In this document: positions 28,532 to 31,357 of the stretch, piece by piece
Layout: every line of letters starts with the position of its first letter
Numbering within the stretch: position 1 is the first letter of the stretch
Virus record (IMG/VR): IMGVR_UViG_3300006735_000123
Location: 1-31,357 of that record
DNA length: 31,357 bases
Direction: 5' to 3' (one strand)
Source: a virus
Program-made: the position numbers and the translations under genes
Notes under the pieces: generated by a model
The model's database searches: none
The model's input: the letters and a program-made list of their open reading frames with translations, nothing else
Told to the model about the DNA's origin: nothing

Positions 28532-29617
28532 ATGAGCATAAAAAGGTTCCAGACCCACATCAGTGATAATCAAATTCTAAATGAAGGCGCGAGAAGTCGC
28601 GGTGAAGAGATGGAAGAGTTTATTGTTGCCGCTCTAAATGGTGATGATGAACCTATCTCCAAATTCGGCATTGAGACTGGGGCAGGCGAGAGAGTCGTTG
28701 AGCAAATGCCTTTCAAACCAAACAGTGGACAAGCCACCGTTCTCGGTGCTGAAACTATTGAGGTTACACAGAAGTGGGCTAGTTTCTGGGATCCAGACAA
28801 CGTACCGGGATCCACCAAGACCCCCAAGACAGACCTCATAGCGAAGTCAGACAAGATCTCCCTGAAGACCGGAGCGGACGCTCAGTTGATGTCAGGAGGA
28901 CGTAACGAGAGCGTGGCGACCTTCTACGCTGCTGTAGATCTAAGTGGTACGAAACTGGATGCTTTCGGGAAGAAGATCGCGGAAGCAATCGGAGATCTCG
29001 CGCCTTCGAGTATCGCTGCTGGACCGACTAGACAAGAGATCAAGAAAGGCACTGATGCCCTCCTTGTTGCTGCCGATCAGGCCCACAAAGTCTTGACAAA
29101 AGAACTAACCAAGATGTTTGAGGGTAATCCAGAGTTCGCATACTTCTTCATTCGTGAAGCAATGACGGGCGAGACTAAGTTTGGTGGCAATGACGGAACA
29201 TGCACCCACTTCCTAACCTGCGACTTCGATGGAGAGAACGTCCACTACATTCCTGTCACAGACGAGGCATACGTCAGGAAGATTGCAAACAGAGCGAAGG
29301 TTTCTGTTCGCATGAAGTCAGTCAGTGAAAAGAAAAAGGTTGGTGGTAAGAAGACTAAGACTGGACGGTATCGCTACTGGTCCGCAGTTGGCATCCTTGC
29401 AGACAAACTCACAGAAGAGGCAGAGACACTTGAACGTGATGGTGTGTTACTTACGGAAAATGTGGTCAAGAGACTACTCAGTAAGTTCATGAACTTCTTG
29501 AAGAAGTTGGTTTCGAAAATCGTCGAACACATCAAGAAGGGTGCGAAGTACGCACTTGAATTCATGGGACTCCAACCAGAAGTTGAGTTCGTCAACAACA
29601 TCGATTTCAGACCATAA
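28532..29617 (+). CDS. Candidate packaged protein with nuclease-like D...SLK motif
   Basis: A 361-residue protein. The N-terminus MSIKRFQTHISDNQILNEGA looks like a capsid-targeting peptide ending in an LNE prohead-protease site (residues 16-18). D101-LIAKSDKIS-L-K112 then GADAQLMSGG resembles a restriction-endonuclease-like active site (D...x-L-K), a pattern I associate with T4-like marine phage structural proteins. The C-terminus has a basic amphipathic region (LLSKFMNFLKKLVSKIVEHI). It may be placed in the head and injected; nuclease activity is unproven. GAGGAGA precedes the ATG. It starts a unit with the next genes in the same direction. Confidence 0.6.
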   Translation: MSIKRFQTHISDNQILNEGARSRGEEMEEFIVAALNGDDEPISKFGIETGAGERVVEQMPFKPNSGQATVLGAETIEVTQKWASFWDPDNVPGSTKTPKTDLIAKSDKISLKTGADAQLMSGGRNESVATFYAAVDLSGTKLDAFGKKIAEAIGDLAPSSIAAGPTRQEIKKGTDALLVAADQAHKVLTKELTKMFEGNPEFAYFFIREAMTGETKFGGNDGTCTHFLTCDFDGENVHYIPVTDEAYVRKIANRAKVSVRMKSVSEKKKVGGKKTKTGRYRYWSAVGILADKLTEEAETLERDGVLLTENVVKRLLSKFMNFLKKLVSKIVEHIKKGAKYALEFMGLQPEVEFVNNIDFRP

Positions 29618-29627
29618 GGAGATACGG

Positions 29628-29942
29628 ATGTTTCAATTCAATGAATATCTAGAGAAGATAGAACTCTATGAAAAGGTCATGGATGAGATCCAACGTATCG
29701 TCCACGATAAAGGCAAGATGACTCTTTACGGATACAAGACCGCTGGTGCTGCTATGAAAGCCGAGCGGAAGGACGAGAAACCTCTGGTGATCGTTAGTAA
29801 AATGAAGATGGGTGAAAAGATCATCGCAAATAAGAGTGGTAAGAAACTTACTATCCAACCACTTGCAAACAAAGATATGGTAAACGTCTACGACGATAGA
29901 GGAAGAATCATTCTCTACAACGTCTACGACTACGAGTATTGA
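29628..29942 (+). CDS. Small candidate internal head protein
   Basis: A 104-residue protein with N-terminus MFQFNEYLEKIELYEKVMDE, similar in pattern to T4 capsid-targeting peptides and containing (L/I)-x-E (IELYE). The rest is basic and beta-rich (KPLVIVSKMKMGEKIIANKS...) with a Tyr-rich end. Start: AAGGAGA 5 nt before the ATG; a longer frame upstream lies inside the preceding gene and is rejected. Confidence 0.55.
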   Translation: MFQFNEYLEKIELYEKVMDEIQRIVHDKGKMTLYGYKTAGAAMKAERKDEKPLVIVSKMKMGEKIIANKSGKKLTIQPLANKDMVNVYDDRGRIILYNVYDYEY

Positions 29943-29956
29943 TAAGGATTTTGTGA

Positions 29957-30631
29957 ATGCGAAACTTTATGAGACATGTAGAACTCACAGAAGAAACCGC
30001 ACTTGTTGATATGGTGTATGGTGAGGTATCGGTATCTGACTCTGCAAAGATGCACAGACCAATCTCAAACTTCCCTGTATTTTCGGAGATCATCTCAGTA
30101 ATTGATCCTCCCCCGGCAAATGACAGTGATGAGACATATGGAGAGATCATGGAGATGCTTGACATCATCGAACTGTCAAGTGAATCTGAAAAGAATGATT
30201 TCAGTTTCTTTGACAACAAAGTAATCGGACACTACTTCGATTACTGTCGTCAAAACAATCTGAGTTACTCTAAAGATTTAGTCTCATCACTGTATAGGCA
30301 AGTAACCACTCTTTGTCTGAATTTCAAATACAAGTTCAACCGACCGAGACCAGTTCAAGTAGCAAGATCTGTTGGACTACCGTTGAAAGCAGTATACAGT
30401 CGAACCGCTGACAGTCCAGCATATCCGAGTGGTCATGCCTGTCAGAGTAGATTCTTATCTCTTTTCTTCGCAACCCTCCACCCACAACACAGATCTAAGT
30501 TCATTGACCTTGGTGATAGATGTGCTAAGTCCAGAATAACTGGCGGTATTCACTATCCAAGTGATTCGGCCGCAGGGAAAAAACTTGCGGAGGTTTTATT
30601 CTCAAGGCTAGATATTAGCGACCAACTCTAA
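29957..30631 (+). CDS. PAP2-family phosphatase, candidate packaged enzyme
   Basis: A 224-residue protein with all three PAP2 (phosphatidic acid phosphatase / class A acid phosphatase) signatures: K124-x6-R131-P132 in FKYKFNRPRPVQ, P157-S-G-H160 in SPAYPSGHACQSR, and S192-R-x5-H199-x3-D203 in KSRITGGIHYPSD. The catalytic His pair is intact, so phosphatase activity is likely. There is no transmembrane helix, unlike membrane PAP2 lipid phosphatases. The N-terminus MRNFMRHVELTEETA looks like a capsid-targeting peptide with an LTE site. Substrate unknown. No strong ribosome binding site is visible; the start follows AAGGA 12 nt upstream (29944-29948). Confidence 0.8.
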   Translation: MRNFMRHVELTEETALVDMVYGEVSVSDSAKMHRPISNFPVFSEIISVIDPPPANDSDETYGEIMEMLDIIELSSESEKNDFSFFDNKVIGHYFDYCRQNNLSYSKDLVSSLYRQVTTLCLNFKYKFNRPRPVQVARSVGLPLKAVYSRTADSPAYPSGHACQSRFLSLFFATLHPQHRSKFIDLGDRCAKSRITGGIHYPSDSAAGKKLAEVLFSRLDISDQL

Positions 30632-30642
30632 GGAAACCCAAC

Positions 30643-30963
30643 ATGCCCAGAAGTAACAGACCCAACGCAACCGACATCCGATCTATTCAGATCGACAACC
30701 CAAAGACCGTAGGCAACAGTGCGGGGACTAACGCATTCGTCCAAGAACTCGCCGCAGTAACTCTTGAAAGTGGACTTCGCGTCAAAAACGATGATGGGTC
30801 TAGTGCTTTGCTGATTGGTATCACAGGCGCTGCTGTTGCTATCGGAGCAGACACCACTGCTTACAAGTTGAACGCAGGGGAAGAAATCTTTCTAGAAGTT
30901 CGTAACGCCGACTTGGTGTTCATCAAAGGTAACTCCGTACCATTCAGTTTCATGGGTAATTGA
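30643..30963 (+). CDS. Small virion-type protein, paralogue 1
   Basis: A 106-residue protein (MPRSNRPNATDIRSIQIDNP...) with Gly/Ala/Ser-rich beta segments (LESGLRVKNDDGS, ALLIGITGAAVAIGAD, LNAGEEIFLEVRN). It closely parallels the next protein (SNRxNxxDIR...xPKxVGN and the later SG...V-N), so the two are tandem duplicates. Such small beta-rich proteins next to virion genes are often head-decoration or neck proteins; not proven. AAGGAAA lies 8-10 nt upstream of the ATG. Confidence 0.6.
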   Translation: MPRSNRPNATDIRSIQIDNPKTVGNSAGTNAFVQELAAVTLESGLRVKNDDGSSALLIGITGAAVAIGADTTAYKLNAGEEIFLEVRNADLVFIKGNSVPFSFMGN

Positions 30964-31319
30964 TGTCAAGTAGTAACAGGAAAAACTCGGTTGACATTCG
31001 CGGGTATGAAGCACACCACCCCAAGTCTGTTGGTAACAGAGATTCGGGGACAACCATGTCCGCCTTATCTGCGACCTCTCTCACTCTTGATAGTGGAGTT
31101 TTAGTACACAACTCTGCTGGTCAAGCGATCCTTGTTACTCATACCAGTACGAGTGGTCTAGCAGATGGTGACAATCAATTCTCCGGTGGGAATTTCAATA
31201 AGTGTTTCAAACTGAAAGACGGAGAGCAAGTTTTCATGGAGTGCGATAACCTGCAAGATGTTCTTGTCGGACAAACTACAGTCATTGGTTCCGGTTCAAT
31301 TTCATTCGAGGCACACTGA
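30963..31319 (+). CDS. Small virion-type protein, paralogue 2
   Basis: A 118-residue protein (MSSSNRKNSVDIRGYEAHHP...) similar to the preceding one, with matching N-terminal and central segments (LDSGVLVHNSAG, KLKDGEQVFMECDN) and a few extra residues. TGATG overlap with the upstream gene. The role is probably the same as its paralogue. Confidence 0.6.
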   Translation: MSSSNRKNSVDIRGYEAHHPKSVGNRDSGTTMSALSATSLTLDSGVLVHNSAGQAILVTHTSTSGLADGDNQFSGGNFNKCFKLKDGEQVFMECDNLQDVLVGQTTVIGSGSISFEAH

Positions 31320-31328
31320 GGAATAATC

Positions 31329-31357
31329 ATGGCAGATTTTGGAAAAGTTGGCGGTGG
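31329..31357 (+). CDS. Start of next gene (cut by window end)
   Basis: ATG at 31329 with GAGGA 7 nt upstream opens MADFGKVGGG... and runs off the window. Too short to identify; context suggests another virion protein. Confidence 0.5.

Noticed and set aside
1-31357. CRISPR arrays, insertion sequences or integrase/att sites
   Set aside because: No regularly spaced direct repeats, transposase-like ORFs, integrase or tRNA-end duplication were seen in the window.

Overview
This window looks like part of a lytic tailed-phage genome, most likely a marine T4-superfamily-type myovirus. That is inferred from protein families and motifs, not from a database search. Genes are packed tightly, with many ATGA or TGATG stop/start overlaps. 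The window holds virion proteins, a B12-dependent ribonucleotide reductase, a RuvC-like resolvase, MazG-like and GroES-like proteins, lysis genes, three tRNAs and a tmRNA. Several proteins carry (L/I)-x-E motifs like those cut by the T4 prohead protease, and some begin with short peptides resembling T4 capsid-targeting sequences. No terminase, portal, major capsid or polymerase gene is present, so the assignment stays inferential.

Layout. Positions 1-3470 (+) are the 3' part of a large probable virion protein. A consensus sigma70-type promoter then leads into a monomeric class II ribonucleotide reductase, a small CxxC protein and a RuvC-like nuclease (3529-6238, +). From 14695 back to 6235 (-) there is an FmdB-type zinc ribbon, a 96-aa protein, a fusion of an ATP-grasp ligase and a retropepsin-like domain, a CTS-bearing protein, two large basic proteins dotted with (L/I)-x-E sites, and three small membrane proteins. 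From 14943 to 19589 (+) lies a module of a VWA/metalloprotease protein (CobT-like), a second HExxH protein and a MoxR/CobS-like AAA+ ATPase. Its two transcription units start with near-copies of the same palindromic promoter/leader. From 19734 to 27575 (+) is a run of small genes: MazG-like, methyltransferase-like, tRNA-Leu, DksA-type zinc finger, lysozyme with small membrane proteins, GroES-like, a winged-helix protein behind a long structured leader, tRNA-Arg and tRNA-Lys, a PD-(D/E)XK nuclease, DUF2061, a dockerin-like mini-protein and a CDA-fold deaminase. From 28532 to the end (+) are candidate packaged proteins (nuclease-like, PAP2 phosphatase) and small virion-type proteins.

Main discovery. 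Positions 27596-28384 encode a circularly permuted (two-piece) tmRNA. A TTGACA-16-TACAAT promoter starts transcription at the acceptor piece (helix 2 strand, T arm, CGACTCC acceptor strand, A discriminator; 27630-27689). The coding piece begins at 27912 with GGGGTCG, which pairs over all 7 bp with the acceptor strand and keeps the G3.U70 alanine identity pair. It continues through a D-loop-like segment, a helix 2 strand, an H-type pseudoknot, a tag reading ANEMRIAA-stop, an H5-like hairpin holding the stop codon, and a terminator. The segment between the two pieces contains a complete 67-codon gene with its own ribosome binding site, ending 3 nt before the coding piece. I know of permuted tmRNAs in alphaproteobacteria, some cyanobacteria and some betaproteobacteria; one in a phage with a protein gene in the excised spacer is, as far as I know, not described.

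A second candidate new element is the roughly 250-nt leader at 24222-24469. It has a perfect promoter, a strong ribosome binding site feeding an ATG-TGA start-stop, a 12-codon mini-ORF with four consecutive Ile codons inside a 9-bp stem, and further GNRA-capped hairpins ahead of a winged-helix gene.
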